Assembly (NCBI GenBank): GCA_015179045.1
Contig: WHUZ01000003.1
Location: 2,108,001 to 2,172,000, forward strand
Direction of reading: 5' to 3'
Source of the DNA: Kalaharituber pfeilii
Taxonomy: Eukaryota; Ascomycota; Pezizomycetes; Pezizales; Pezizaceae
DNA: 64,000 nucleotides
In this document: positions 1 through 10,257 of the stretch, piece by piece
How the letters are laid out: every line of letters begins with the position of its first letter
Numbering within the stretch: position 1 is the stretch's first letter
Program-made: the position numbers and the translations under genes
The notes under the pieces: model-generated
Database searches by the model: none
What the model was told of the DNA's origin: nothing
Seen by the model: only the letters and a program-made list of their open reading frames with translations

Positions 1-74
1 GAGTCCCGTCTGTTGTGTTTATCTTGAAGGTCCATTTTCTCGCCATAGCCCCTAGGGCGGCACGCGAGCAATGA

Positions 75-112
<38 letters not shown>

Positions 113-470
113 AGGTCCATCATCTCTAAAATATTTCTTAGTATATATACTTGAATATAAAGTGTGATACATACTTGACGAAAAGTCGTAGACCGCTGCT
201 GTTTAAAATTCTAGATGTACGGGAGATTCTACTCATTTAAGTACTCAAACAATCTAGTGAACGCTGGCCTCAATTCACCTGATAGCTGTGGAGTGATTCA
301 GTTAATTGGCTTTAACCTGCCTGAATGGCCTGGACCGGCCTGGTTGGCCTGATCCCAATGAATCAGGCCAACCAGGCTAGTCCAGGCTGGTCCAGGCCAC
401 TGAGAATACCGGCCTGGACTGGTCCAGGCGGTTTCAGTCCAATGCAGATCACGGCCTGTTGGATTCCTTG
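1..470 (-). mobile_element. TIR element with ggcctggttggcct repeats, copy 1 (partial)
   Basis: This stretch is the reverse complement of most of 31956-32878. The shared sequence runs through the conserved AT-rich core, the GC-rich 'ggcctggttggcc' segment and the end 'cctgttggattccttga' near 470. The minisatellite is short here and expanded in the other copy. The other end lies outside the window. No coding region is seen, so it is probably a non-autonomous DNA element; its superfamily is not clear. Confidence 0.6.
36..108 (+). mobile_element. F1 micro-retroposon (LINE1 tail)
   Basis: Hairpin ctcgcc...gcgag followed by 'caatgatat' and a long A tail. It is flanked by a perfect 12-bp target duplication, ttgaaggtccat (24-35 and 109-120). 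It sits inside the TIR element at 1-470. Confidence 0.85.
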
Positions 471-573
471 ACAACCATGGACGTCTTGGAGCGGGCGGCG
501 GCATTAATATACTGTGCAATTCCTTGCTAGTATCTCCGGTGTTAGCATACTGTATGCCAGAATTGAGACTCAA

Positions 574-693
574 AAAAACAGACAAGTACGAAGCCTTGAG
601 AGGAGATAGCTATGGACTTTGTTGGAGAACTACCTGAATCTAAGAGCTTTGATGATATTTTAGTGGTCACGGACTAGTTTACGAAGATTCAGG
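574..693 (+). pseudogene. Ty3/gypsy integrase fragment
   Basis: Plus-strand translation gives a short match to the catalytic core start of gypsy integrases (MDFVGELPESKSFDDILVVTD, then stop, then FTKIQ). It parallels MDFITELPPSDGF... of the intact element at 17454-20132 but belongs to a different subfamily. In-frame stops lie before the M and after VVTD. It is joined head-on to the minus-strand gypsy remnant that begins near 697, so this is a rearranged junction. Confidence 0.6.
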
Positions 694-696
694 GTT

Positions 697-2867
697 CTTT
701 GAGAAGAGGGGGAGGAAAGTCAACTATTGGAGAAGGAGTGGCAGAAACTTCATTGGCTAAGATCTACCTCTCTAGTTTTCTAACTCAGATTCCTCGAGGG
801 TATTGATTCGGGAGGCTAAGCTCTGTACTTGTATTCCTGCCAATTTCTCTTTTTTCTTCTTGACCTTCTGGACTTTCTTAGACTCTCTCTTCTTGTCATC
901 ATCTCTCTTCCTCTTGTCTCCCCCTTGAGTAGTGTCCTCGGCATCCAGTCCTTCATGATTTCTGTACCATAGCATTTGGAGAAGGTGTGCCCTCTTCTTC
1001 CACATCTGAAGCACTTCCCTTCCTTTTTCCACTTCTCGCTAAGTTTTTTTGATGACCCTGGCAGGTATAGATTCGAGTTTGATGTTTTTGGGGTACTGGT
1101 CTCTTTTTTTCCCTGGCTTGCCTTTCCCTTCATATGGCCACTAGGTTTATTACCACTATGGTGGCCTGTGATCTATGTCGCTCCTTCGTCTAGCATGCCG
1201 ACCGCTATTACGTATTCGTACCAGTCTTCGAGCAATTTGTTTGGTACCGGGCATTCCCTAAGGAAGAAATGAGCTATGTCCTTTTTTAACCCCCTTACTA
1301 CCCTATCCTTGAAGGTTTTGTCATCGTAATTAGCGAAGTGGTTCATTTTCTTCATGGTATTAATGTAGTTCATGATTTTCTCTTTTTGGGTATAGTTGTC
1401 TATTTTATCTAGGACATTCATTTCCTGCAGTCCTACTCCTATTGCATTTTCGAGGTCTGCCAGGCACTTTTCAAAGGTTGCATCTCGTCGGGCCCCTGGG
1501 CCCATGTACTTGTGCTTGTTTTATACATGCCAGTCCGCCGCGGCCCCCGTGAGTGATCGTTCTGCATAGAGAATCTTGGTGTCTCCCTCTACAAAAGTGA
1601 GTCTGTGCTCCCGGAGGTGGATTAGGTCTATTATTTCGGTTTTCCAAACTTGGAGGCCTTCAAGACTTCTGTCCCAGTTTTTGGGAATTGGGAGGTACGC
1701 AAACGGCACATAGTGGTGAGGATCTAGCATAGATTAGAATAAGGGCCAAGGTTTGGCATCTTAAGTAGCTTTTCGTGGAGGTAAAGGTGGAGGTGTAGAA
1801 GTTAATGATCTTATGGAGAGAATGGTTTTTGCAGGTGATGAAGCTTGTGATAATAGATAGCTGGAAGGCAAGTTTGCTTCGAGAGTCTTGATCCTGTCCT
1901 GTAGGCCTTCTCGAAATATCTGGTCTGTCTTGGCGTCATTTTCTAACTTTGCCACTAGTGCTTCTAGAGTGGTCTTCGAGTCTTCTAGAGCCTTCTATTT
2001 TTGCTCCAGTTCTTTGTTCTCGGTGGTTTGCTTGTCACTATAAATCTTGGCATCTTGGAGTTGTGATTCTAGGGCTGCTACCACGGCATGCTTCTCGTTC
2101 AGGGCCTTGATAATTGTAGCATTAACATCTTTGGTATACTCTTGTTTAAGCTTTCAGATACACTTAGTAGTTTCTGCTTCCTACTTGAGTTTCTCGTTAT
2201 CCAGTTCGAGCTTGTACTTCTCAGCAGCAGTGAGTACTATGACATCATGGGCTGCTTTTTCTTCAGCCACCTTGGCCTGCAGTTTGGAGGCCCATTTTTT
2301 GGTTTTGGCTTTGAGCTTGGCTTCGTATTGCTGCATGTATTTGGTTGCGTTGTTTTTCAGCTGCTGTTGAAGTTTAATGAATTCTTGTTTTAAGAATTCC
2401 GCCTCGAGTTCTTCTTTTTGATCGACTTCCATTTCAATCGGTAAGGAAGGAGTGAGTGGCATTAAGCCGTTTCATGCTTTTTCGGGTTCATTCGTGATAC
2501 TTTCCTTGAGCTAGGTGTGCAAATTCAAGGCCCAGCTATTTAATTCTGCCATTAATGCATTAATATATGCTGAAGCAACTGCTTCTAGTATAGGAATGAT
2601 AATGGAGAGCTTTTCTTGTCTGTCTAATACTATGAAGTCAAACTTCCTTTGTTGCACTTCAATCCAGCTTAATTCATCTACATTCTCGATTTGCTGGGAG
2701 TATGACTTCCCCCTTGTGTGTAGTCCTGGCCTTAGTGTAGTAGTTAGAGCTGACTGCGCTAGTTCCATGCTATGCTCGGATTCTGCTTCTTCTACTAAGC
2801 GCCAGAGAACGAGTTCGTTTCCGGCACTAAGGAGTTTTGGTGTATCGGGGAATTCATATGCTGGCAT
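697..2867 (-). pseudogene. Decayed Ty3/gypsy gag with the first bases of pol
   Basis: Minus-strand reading, split into several frames, matches the gag of the intact element at 14363-16474 from its N terminus (MPAYEFPDTPKLLSAGNELV against [20 protein letters not shown]) through the coiled-coil region, the CCHC knuckle (CFRCGRRGHTFSKC near 1000) and the SELEN end. About 80 bp of the proline-rich pol start follow before the homology ends near 697. Many frameshifts and stops show it is dead. Its LTR is the diverged copy at 2925-8373. Confidence 0.8.
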
Positions 2868-2950
2868 GGCTATGGATTTATGAGATCCTAGTAAAGAAGG
2901 CAAACAAAGCCTAACAAATAATAGTGTTACGAGGTACGTAAGGCAGGCTG

Positions 2951-3245
2951 TCTAACGTTTTTATGGAGAGAGGAGAGTTTATTGTGCTCGCTCGATTAGC
3001 TTCGGGAGCTCTGCTACTTTCTACTACTATCTACATTTTTCTGGCGCGATACGCCCCCTTTTTATATTCTCGCTCCTTCAGCCTTCAGCCTCCGTTCATT
3101 TTTAGCAACTTGAATTTTAACCCTGCGAGGAAAGTTGAATTTTAGCCCTGTGAGGAAAGTTGAATTTTAGCCCTATGAGGAAAGTTGAATTTTGACCCTA
3201 TGAGGTTTAGCTCATTGACCGGGGGTGAGAGGCTACATTCTTACA
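2951..3245 (-). repeat. copia 3' LTR
   Basis: Direct repeat of 7468-7763. On the minus strand it begins TGTAAGAATG and ends CGTTAGA, so the usual CA end is replaced by GA. It contains three or four tandem 'gaggaaagttgaattttagccct' type units of about 24 bp and a TATA-like 'tatataaaaa' region. Confidence 0.9.
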
Positions 3246-3300
3246 CCCTCCCCAGCTTCGAACACCCGGTCTAACAGTTCTAAATCCTCATTACTGTACC

Positions 3301-4821
3301 CTAGGTCATGCAACCATCCTTCCAAATCGTCATCTGCAGCCTGTCCTTCCATTCCTTCATTGGCTTCTGAGGGATTAGCTTCGTCAACGGATCGGCAAGA
3401 TTGTCTTTCCCTGGGACTTTGCGTACTGTCAGTAGTTGCCGTTCCACCTGGTCCCGAATATAGTGATATCGATTGTCTATGTGCCTCGTTCTCCGGTGAA
3501 AGGACTTGTTCCCACTGAGCTTCGCCGTTGCCTCGTTGTCTGTGTATAGTATTGGAGTGGCTGATATCCCCCATTCGTCTAGTAGTTGTCGAATCCATGC
3601 AGCATCCTTGGCTGCTTCCGCTGCAGCTATGTATTCTGCCTCGGTATTTCCGGTTGATGCTACTGCTTGTCTTCGAGTATACCACATTACTATCTGTTGC
3701 CCTATCATGGCTATTGTGCCCATGGTAGCCTTGGCTTTTTCGGCAGGATATGATGCGTCCGTTATTATTTCGACATTGAGTGAATCTCCCTTTTCGATAG
3801 GGATCGCTTCGAACCGGGTAGAGTATAAGTATTCCAAAACTCCCGGCGCTGCTAGCATATTGGATTGGCTGGGATCCTGAGCTCTCCTTCCTAGTAGATT
3901 CACTACCAGCGAAATGTCTGGTCTGGTCATCCTGGCTATGTAGAGAAGGCTTCCGACTATTTGTTGATACTTTCGCTTGTCGCATCTCGGTTCTTCGGGC
4001 CTTTCGGCATAGCAGTCTGGGTCGAGCGGCAGCCAATTTCGCCCTCCAGTGATACCATGGGACTGGGCTGTTCGTTCTATAAGGCGAGTTTGAGTTAGTA
4101 TTACCTTATTCGTTCCCTGCCAATTCCATTCCATGCCCATGTCAGTAGGTTGATCTTTCCGTTCCAGCTCTACCCATTCCTCTAGTACTTGTTCAGTCTC
4201 ATCCAGCAGTTCTTCCGTAGCTGCGATTCCAAGGAGGTCGTCGACATGTTCAGCTAGGATCTGGTCCTTTTCTTCTGTAACAAAGCACCCCTCGTCACTG
4301 ATGCAGGGATAAAGCCGGGCATTGTTTAGTAGTCGCTTGAGCATTTTATTCCATTGATACCCGGCTTGCTTAAGTCCGTATAGTGCTTTGTGGAGCTTCC
4401 AGTACTCAGTTTCGCCCTTCTCATTAACGTCTATTACATAGACCTCGTGTTCCAGTGGAGCTTGAAGGTAGGCTGCCACAACGTCCCATTGCCTCATTTT
4501 CCATCCATTGTGTAGTGCTATTACTGTCATTATGCGCCATGTTTCTGGTCGAGCCATCTGCGCATATGTCTCATCATAATTAATACCCTTTTCTTGTGAG
4601 AACCCTCTTCCTACCTTTCGAGCTTTATATTTGTTGATACTACCGTCAGGGTTTCTTTTTACTACATAGACCCATTTGGTATCAACAGGCTTCACACCAT
4701 CAGGTAGCTGACTGACCACAGTATACACCCCATAAGTTCGTAATTGTTCTCGTTCAGCTTCTCGAGCTTTGCAGTGGTATAGGCGAAGCTTCTTCATCTT
4801 CGTCGTCGCTTTCTTGCTCAA
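3301..4821 (-). CDS. copia reverse transcriptase and RNase H
   Basis: About 500 residues covering the RVT_2 domain of Ty1/copia elements followed by RNase H. Visible motifs are KARKVGRGFSQ, the ALYGLKQAGYQWN signature, the catalytic box AEHVDDLLGIA (histidine where YVDD is usual), and the RNase H segment EIITDASYPAEKAKATMGTIA with ADPLTK near the end. The frame is +1 relative to the integrase part; the two open frames overlap at 4754-4821. In a typical copia element these are one polyprotein, so this is either a 1-bp insertion or a frameshift site. The product would copy element RNA into DNA inside cytoplasmic particles. Confidence 0.9.
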   Translation of the reverse strand: MSKKATTKMKKLRLYHCKAREAEREQLRTYGVYTVVSQLPDGVKPVDTKWVYVVKRNPDGSINKYKARKVGRGFSQEKGINYDETYAQMARPETWRIMTVIALHNGWKMRQWDVVAAYLQAPLEHEVYVIDVNEKGETEYWKLHKALYGLKQAGYQWNKMLKRLLNNARLYPCISDEGCFVTEEKDQILAEHVDDLLGIAATEELLDETEQVLEEWVELERKDQPTDMGMEWNWQGTNKVILTQTRLIERTAQSHGITGGRNWLPLDPDCYAERPEEPRCDKRKYQQIVGSLLYIARMTRPDISLVVNLLGRRAQDPSQSNMLAAPGVLEYLYSTRFEAIPIEKGDSLNVEIITDASYPAEKAKATMGTIAMIGQQIVMWYTRRQAVASTGNTEAEYIAAAEAAKDAAWIRQLLDEWGISATPILYTDNEATAKLSGNKSFHRRTRHIDNRYHYIRDQVERQLLTVRKVPGKDNLADPLTKLIPQKPMKEWKDRLQMTIWKDGCMT

Positions 4822-6496
4822 TAGGCCTTGGATTTTTTGCCATTACTAGTTGGCGTTCATCCGTAATTACCCGGTATATTCCCCATGTATTTGTATATCC
4901 TACAATTCGTCCTGTAGTTGCTCGGGGTGCAAACTTGGAATGGACATCATACTTATGTATTGCTACTTTTTGTCCAAACGCTCGTAGGTTGGCTCGTTCT
5001 TCTATAATGTTTGCCTTTGGTCGAACTCGGAGGAGTGGTTCGATGCCTGTGGTCTTATGGGGAATTCTGTTCTTCGTGTATACTGCCCATCCGACTGCTT
5101 CTCCCCATAGACTTGTTTCAGCTCGAGCAGCTATTATAGCAGTCCGTGCCATTGTTATGATGGTGCGATTACTCCTTTCGGCTATGGCATTCGTCTCGCT
5201 ATGCCTTGGGACTGTTTCCTTCAATATGATCCCTCGTTGCCGTAATTCGGTTTCAAGCTCTTGGTTTCTGAATTCTCTACCCCAATCGGCTTTAATAGCT
5301 TTTGTTCGGCAGGCGCACAGTGTTTCGAGGGTATTAATGATGTTGATTAGGGCTGTACCGGTATCCGACTTATTTCGTAGGAGTGCAGTAGATGTATATC
5401 TACTGTAGTCATCTGTGACGATCAGGGCATATTGTTTCCCATCTCTGGTAGGCTTCTGCGGCCCTACCAGGTCCGCATGGATTACCTCAAGCGGATCATG
5501 GGTTCGGACCTGTAGATCTTGCTTTCTTGCTGGAGGTTTCGTGCTCTTACCTTTTATGCACGCGAGGCATGGTTTGGTAGGTCTTCCTCCTCTTGCTTCT
5601 GGTAGTTTAGCGATGGTATCAAAAGAAATGTGTCCATACCTTTCGTGTAGCTCTTGCATATTATCATAGCTAAGTATTTTCAGCTTTTCCTTGTTTTCAG
5701 ATCCATCAGGAATTACCCAATTCGTATACTTGTGATCATGCGTAGTGTAGAAGAACCCAGCATCTGTTTTAATAATCGCTCCTGAGGCGACCTCTTTCCA
5801 GTCCTTAGGCCTGAGTATCTTCGCACTGATGAGATTGCTGAAGCTTGGGTGGTATAGGACATCTTGAAGTCGAATGATTTGTGCTTTATGTTTGAATTCT
5901 ATGTCACCAATCCATTCGCAGTTCGTTTCATGACCATCGTGTCCCTGTGTAGTGATGTTGATTCGTTTGGGATTGATGAGCCAGTCTTTCCTGAAGGTAG
6001 TATGGGCATCGGCTCCGGTATCATACTCAAACCATTCCCGGTCCCTTGCGGTCTTGTTGATTCGAATGACATCTATTTCTATCCCTTCGTTATCACTCGC
6101 TTCGTCCTTTTCGACCTTCTTTGCCTCCTTCTTTTTCTTCTCGTCACGTTTTTTTGTATAACATTCCTCTTCAGTATGCCCTCGGCCTCGCCATCCTTTT
6201 ACTTCTTGACAATATCTACATGTTTTATCCGTATTCTTTCTCTTAGTCTCTGCCTTAAGTACTATTGGGTCATCTGATGTTCCTTGCCCTCCGTTCTTCT
6301 TTTTGCGTTTGTCGGGGATATATTGTTCGAGCTCCCTTACAACGTCACCATATGTGAATTCTCCTTTCGCACGGATGTTGCCAACAGTATTTCGGTAGAA
6401 GGGAGGTATTGTCAGAAGCAAGAATTCGGCCTTACAATAATCGTTTAGCTGAGATCCGCTGCATACATTCTCCCAGCTCTTTTTTCTTTCCCTCAA
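4754..6496 (-). CDS. copia gag C-terminus, protease and integrase
   Basis: In order: the end of gag with a zinc knuckle (CRYCQEVKGWRGRGHTEEEC, a variant spacing), a retropepsin motif (WFEYDTGADAHTTF), the GAG-pre-integrase zinc region (HERYGHISFD...CLACIKGK), then an integrase core with HADLVGPQ, IKADWGREF and ETNAIAERSNRTI as the DDE triad. The open frame overlaps gag by about 65 bp in another frame. Function is processing of the polyprotein and insertion of the element DNA. The frame changes at both ends suggest damage or recoding. Confidence 0.9.
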   Translation of the reverse strand: MRERKKSWENVCSGSQLNDYCKAEFLLLTIPPFYRNTVGNIRAKGEFTYGDVVRELEQYIPDKRKKKNGGQGTSDDPIVLKAETKRKNTDKTCRYCQEVKGWRGRGHTEEECYTKKRDEKKKKEAKKVEKDEASDNEGIEIDVIRINKTARDREWFEYDTGADAHTTFRKDWLINPKRINITTQGHDGHETNCEWIGDIEFKHKAQIIRLQDVLYHPSFSNLISAKILRPKDWKEVASGAIIKTDAGFFYTTHDHKYTNWVIPDGSENKEKLKILSYDNMQELHERYGHISFDTIAKLPEARGGRPTKPCLACIKGKSTKPPARKQDLQVRTHDPLEVIHADLVGPQKPTRDGKQYALIVTDDYSRYTSTALLRNKSDTGTALINIINTLETLCACRTKAIKADWGREFRNQELETELRQRGIILKETVPRHSETNAIAERSNRTIITMARTAIIAARAETSLWGEAVGWAVYTKNRIPHKTTGIEPLLRVRPKANIIEERANLRAFGQKVAIHKYDVHSKFAPRATTGRIVGYTNTWGIYRVITDERQLVMAKNPRPIEQESDDEDEEASPIPLQSSRS

Positions 6497-7025
6497 AGGA
6501 TGAGCTTGCGAGTGTTGACTTCATAAAGTTCCATCTTTTCTCATACTCAGCGATGTGTTCTTTGATGGTGGTCGTTCGGTCGTCGAAAACAAATTGAAAC
6601 AAGCTTCCGAGTACTGCTCCTAGATCCGTAATAGTTTTCCCTTCGTATTTGGACCGTAGTATCTCATATACTTCTGAGGCTTTCTTGCATAGACCGATCG
6701 ATGAAACTACGTCTTGTTCGCAATTCTTGACCCTTGTTAGGATCGCAAAGTTGTTGGCTCGTTTATATGTTCGTTCATCTATGCAGTCCACAGTTGATCC
6801 ATCTTGCTTTTTCACTTTTCCAGTCGGTTCGATGTCCCCTGTTACGATGTCCCAAATTGACATATTTGCACCAAGTTCATAGAGGGACAGCATCTGCTCA
6901 ATCAGATTTATCCACTCAGCATAGTTGTCTTGTCCCCTCAACTTGTGATCTAGCTTCGGAAGGGATTGCATAGTGAATGGAGAGTCTTTGGATTCTGTCT
7001 TAGTTGATGAGCTTTCTCCAACCAT
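6432..7025 (-). CDS. copia gag N-terminus
   Basis: About 197 residues of a copia-type gag (UBN2 family): LRGQDNYAEWINLIEQML, the AWD-like IWDIVTGD block, and YEILRSKYEGKTITDLG. The start is ATG at 7025, 440 bp downstream of the 5' LTR. It runs out at a stop at 6432, and the homologous frame continues +1 at 6496, near a run of A residues. Gag would form the cytoplasmic particle that packages element RNA. Confidence 0.85.
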   Translation of the reverse strand: MVGESSSTKTESKDSPFTMQSLPKLDHKLRGQDNYAEWINLIEQMLSLYELGANMSIWDIVTGDIEPTGKVKKQDGSTVDCIDERTYKRANNFAILTRVKNCEQDVVSSIGLCKKASEVYEILRSKYEGKTITDLGAVLGSLFQFVFDDRTTTIKEHIAEYEKRWNFMKSTLASSSFEGKKKELGECMQRISAKRLL

Positions 7026-7444
7026 CTTGGATAAGGGTTCAGTTTCGCTTTGCTCGTGTTCTGACTGATAGGGAGTTTCCGCTCTGGATTCCAGTTTTAG
7101 AGTTCGATTAAGTCGTCAGGCTCTGTGAACTGCTCTTTTCTGAGGCGATCGATTGCAATGGGTCTTCTTCGAGGAACTTTCACTGATTGTGCTGGTTACG
7201 AGGTTCTCTTGGTGCCTTAGCGATTTTCGCGTTGAGTTGCTCGTTGGCTTTTTGAGTGAGAATTTCGTTAAGTGCTTCCTCAGATTCAGCTTCGTTGTAG
7301 TGGCGGGCTACTTCTTCGAATTTTGGGCAGTGGAGAAGTTGAAGGTCGTTGGTGTATGTGTATCGGTTCTGGTTGGGAGGTCAAGATTTGGTCGTTATTC
7401 AGTAGTATTTTCGTGGAGGGTCGCTTGTATTCGCTTTCAGCTTT

Positions 7445-7467
7445 GGCGCCACACCGGGCTCATAACC
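7445..7467 (-). promoter_or_regulatory. copia primer-binding site, half-tRNA(iMet) type
   Basis: Immediately inside the 5' LTR the minus strand reads GGTTATGAGCCCGG. That is complementary to the anticodon arm of fungal initiator tRNA-Met (GGGCUCAUAACC), the primer mode known from Drosophila copia, rather than to the tRNA 3' end. Confidence 0.75.
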
Positions 7468-7763
7468 TCTAACGTTTTTATGGAGAGAGGAGAGTTTATT
7501 GTGCTCGCTCGATTAGCTTCGGGAGCTCTGCTACTTTCTACTACTATCTACATTTTTCTGGCGCGATACGCCCCCTTTTTATATTCTCGCTCCTTCAGCC
7601 TTCAGCCTCCGTTCATTTTTTAGCAACTTGAATTTTAACCCTGCGAGGAAAGTTGAATTTTAGCCCTGTGAGGAAAGTTGAATTTTAGCCCTATGAGGAA
7701 AGTTGAATTTTGACCCTATGAGGTTTAGCTCATTGACCGGGGGTGAGAGGCTACATTCTTACA
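7468..7763 (-). repeat. copia 5' LTR
   Basis: Direct repeat of 2951-3245, differing by one T in a homopolymer. It is followed on the outside by the target duplication ggctg and on the inside by the primer-binding site. Confidence 0.9.
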
Positions 7764-7822
7764 GGCTGTCTACTAATTAACTAAGTAAATAGTTGCTACA
7801 GAAACAAGGTAGTTAAGAAGTA

Positions 7823-7890
7823 TATCCCTGCCCTGCCTTGGCGAACAGCTGCACGCGGGGTCATGTGAAATAAAAAAAAAAAAAAAAAAA
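7823..7890 (+). mobile_element. F2 micro-retroposon (LINE2 tail)
   Basis: Hairpin CCCTGCC...GCGGGG with tail 'tcatgtgaaat' and about 22 A. Target duplication aagaagta (7815-7822 and 7891-7898). It lies in the diverged gypsy LTR. Confidence 0.85.
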
Positions 7891-8455
7891 AAGAAGTAAA
7901 TAAGCATTATATTTGTTAGGGTCGAGTTCCGGGTTCTTGCCCCTCTAACTCCAGTGGGTCCGGCTTCTTATTTCTACAGAAGTAATTCTTTCAGTTAATC
8001 CTGTTCAAACGGTACCTGGGGATCAAGCTAGGCCCTGAAAATGCCAAGTGGAAACAGCCTTAACAGTTGATCAACCCATACATGAAAATAATGTGACATT
8101 GATAAGAAATCCGAAACGCCTTAATGCAGATCTCATGCTAATAATACAATCATAACTCCAATTTCCTATGCAAAGGACAATGAAGAAAATAGAAGAGGTT
8201 ATTGCGCAATACCCTTTGCAAAACAGGATTGCCGATTATAGTCAGTAACCAAGATTACCAGCCTACTTGTTGAGGTTAGCTAAACACTCTAGTAGTAGCG
8301 CTTAAGTAGTAATACCTCTTGACGACACTTTTAACGAGACGGTTGTATAACATGACAGGTTACCCCTGTAACAAAGTTGTACCTCTATGGAGTCAGAAAT
8401 TGAGCAGGAATCGACTCTGGATACAATTGTGGTCAGAACCCCTACCTTATCGATA

Positions 8456-9782
8456 GACTTTTGCGATGCCAACATACTCACATTTCCACCATCGTTGCCA
8501 ACACATCAACCGGCGCCAAGAGCCAATAGACGACGTCCGATAGCGACCACCAGCCAATCAGATGCCGCCGAAAAGCCAGAAGACCGTTCCATCGTCCGGC
8601 ACCCCAAAGACCAAAATCGCACTCGACCCCGTGGCACAATGGGTTGAGACGCAAGAGACAGCGTCCGTCTCCTCCGAACAGGAAACAGACGATGAGAAAC
8701 TAGACTGGGACCTCATCCGAGAAAAACTGGAAGAGGTGGGACTAGACATAGGGGTAGTACTAGCCGCAAGATGGAAACGGACCATGAAATTAGACTTTCC
8801 TCCGCCGGAAGGGGCGATCCTCTCCATAGAGTTCATGGACGACAGTTACGAAAAGATCCGCTATGGAGGCGGAGGTCCACACGACCCGTTTCCCCCCACG
8901 GAAAAGAAGCGCCACCCACACCACCACCGCCACTACAGCCACTGGGGCTCAGCCTCATCACGTGCATAGACACGGAGCCGACGGAACTAACACTAGAAGC
9001 CCTCGGCTTCAACTACTATGTGCTACTCTCGGAGGAACCCCTCCCCGAGGTAGTAACACCCAAGACTTCAACCGCACAGACGTCGACACCCCCGACGAGG
9101 AAGAGGAAAGGCCGACAGCCGTCACCCCAGGAACCGTATCAGGTAAAGAGACAGCTGGGCAAGAAGGAAGCCAAGAGAATAGCCTCCTCTCCTCCGGTCG
9201 AAGACCTGGCGGCAACCCCGGAAGACACCCCAGCCGCCCCCACTACATCACCCACATCGCCCGAACCCACACCAACACCAACACCCGCACCCGCACCCGC
9301 CCCCAGACATCACCTCCACGCCCCAAAACCAGCACACAACCTCCGACCAGCCCCGACAATCTCAAAACCCAACACGGCATTGTCATACACGGCATTGCTT
9401 TGAGGAAAGACTTGGGTAAGGTCAGGAGATGGCTGGAGACATCTAACAAGGAACTAGGCAAGACAAGAGGCATCAGATGGCTGCGGAAGAAGACCACACT
9501 AATGGAGGAAGGAAAGCAGACAAGCTCGGCGGTGTTATACTTGGAGACGCAGAAGGGCGTTGGGAAAGTCAGACTTGGGGGGAGATGGTTGCGAACGGGG
9601 ATTTACGAGCCGGATAGAGGAAGGAAATAGGCAGGCTCGGGATATCTCTTTCCACCCGTATCACGCTTGAGCACCGCGGGAAATACATGTATCTAAGACT
9701 TTTTTCTCAAATTTTTTCTATAATAAAACCTCGCCATAGCCCATAGGGCGGCATGCGAGTAATGAAATAAAAAAAAAAAAAA
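8456..9782 (+). mobile_element. ORF1-only LINE, HAL1-like (complete copy)
   Basis: Flanked by a perfect 13-bp target duplication taccttatcgata (8443-8455 and 9783-9795). It holds about 106 bp of 5' leader, one ORF1-like coding region, a 3' UTR and the F1 hairpin with A tail. There is no endonuclease, RT or RNase H. The coding stop is followed directly by the UTR, exactly as in the copies at 33969, 54870 and 54682-55890 (minus). Confidence 0.85.
8562..9630 (+). pseudogene. LINE ORF1 protein, frameshifted
   Basis: It starts ATG at 8562 (MPPKSQKTVPSSGTPKTK). An acidic helical N-terminus is followed by a long Pro/Thr-rich linker with basic patches (KRKGRQPSPQEPYQVKRQLG), then the conserved C-terminal block GIVIHGIALRKDLGKVRRWL, GIRWLRKKTTLMEEG and RLGGRWLRTGIYEPDRGRK. 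Two frame changes, near 8900 and between about 9200 and 9390, split it. In Tad-type LINEs this region precedes CCHC knuckles and ORF2, which are absent here. The likely role in an intact copy is binding element RNA. Confidence 0.75.
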
Positions 9783-9976
9783 TACCTTATCGATAACCAG
9801 CCCACAGACCCCCTCCGAGCCCAGCACACAGGCAGGCATTACCCCACGCACCCCACCAATCCCCACACCTTCTCCGCACATCATTGAAGTATCTGGAGAA
9901 AGTCAAGAAAGTAGCAGTAGGAGGTTATTGAGGCCACGGAGGAAATAAATGTATATATCACATCCCTATAAAATTA

Positions 9977-10067
9977 GTGACCCGCTTCTACGTCGTGACC
10001 CGCTTCTACGTCGTGACCCGCTTCTACGTCGTGACCCGCTTCTTCGTCGTGACCCGCTTCACCGTAA
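9977..10067 (+). repeat. 18-bp tandem repeat
   Basis: Five units of gtgacccgcttctacgtc; the fourth has ttc for tac and the last is cut short. No coding role seen. Confidence 0.9.
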
Positions 10068-10247
10068 AACACAGTACCTAATGCACCATCGTCAATTACT
10101 GATAGTGGAAATATCCAAAATCTAACTCACCTGGGTTAAATTCTGAAATCGCTTGAATTTACATAAGTGGCCTGGTTGGCCTGGACTAGCCTGAATAGTG
10201 TGGACCGGCCTGGTTGGCCTGGCTTGGCCTGGCCTGTTGGATTCATT
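10068..10247 (+). mobile_element. TIR element copy 3, right-end fragment
   Basis: Matches 32720-32878: 'gtcaattactgatagtgg', then the 'cgcttgaatttac' block, the ggcctggttggcctgg repeats and the end 'cctgttggattcatt'. The left part is missing. Confidence 0.6.
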
Positions 10248-10257
10248 GACTTAGTTT

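Larger units (their letters stand above)
2951..7763 (-). mobile_element. Complete Ty1/copia retrotransposon
   Basis: Two nearly identical direct LTRs (295 and 296 bp, one T-run difference) flank gag, protease, integrase, RT and RNase H in copia order on the minus strand. The 5-bp target duplication ggctg lies at 2946-2950 and 7764-7768. The LTR identity indicates recent insertion, into an already decayed gypsy LTR. Two +1 frame changes interrupt the coding region, so the copy is probably not autonomous as written. Confidence 0.93.
2925..8373 (-). repeat. Diverged gypsy LTR, interrupted by a copia element
   Basis: On the minus strand the LTR starts TGTTACAGGGG at 8373 and ends CGTAACA at 2925. 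It follows the 638-bp gypsy LTR (13677-14314) with many substitutions, including the stretch 'gtgtcgtcaa'. The copia element 2951-7763 and an F2 copy at 7823-7890 are inserted in it. It is the 5' LTR of the decayed gag at 697-2867. Confidence 0.75.

Noticed and set aside
2181..2903. Separate genes on the minus strand
   Set aside because: They are pieces of one decayed gypsy gag, shown by collinear match to 14363-16474.
9977..10067. CRISPR-like direct repeats
   Set aside because: Units are contiguous 18-mers without spacers; a eukaryotic simple tandem repeat.
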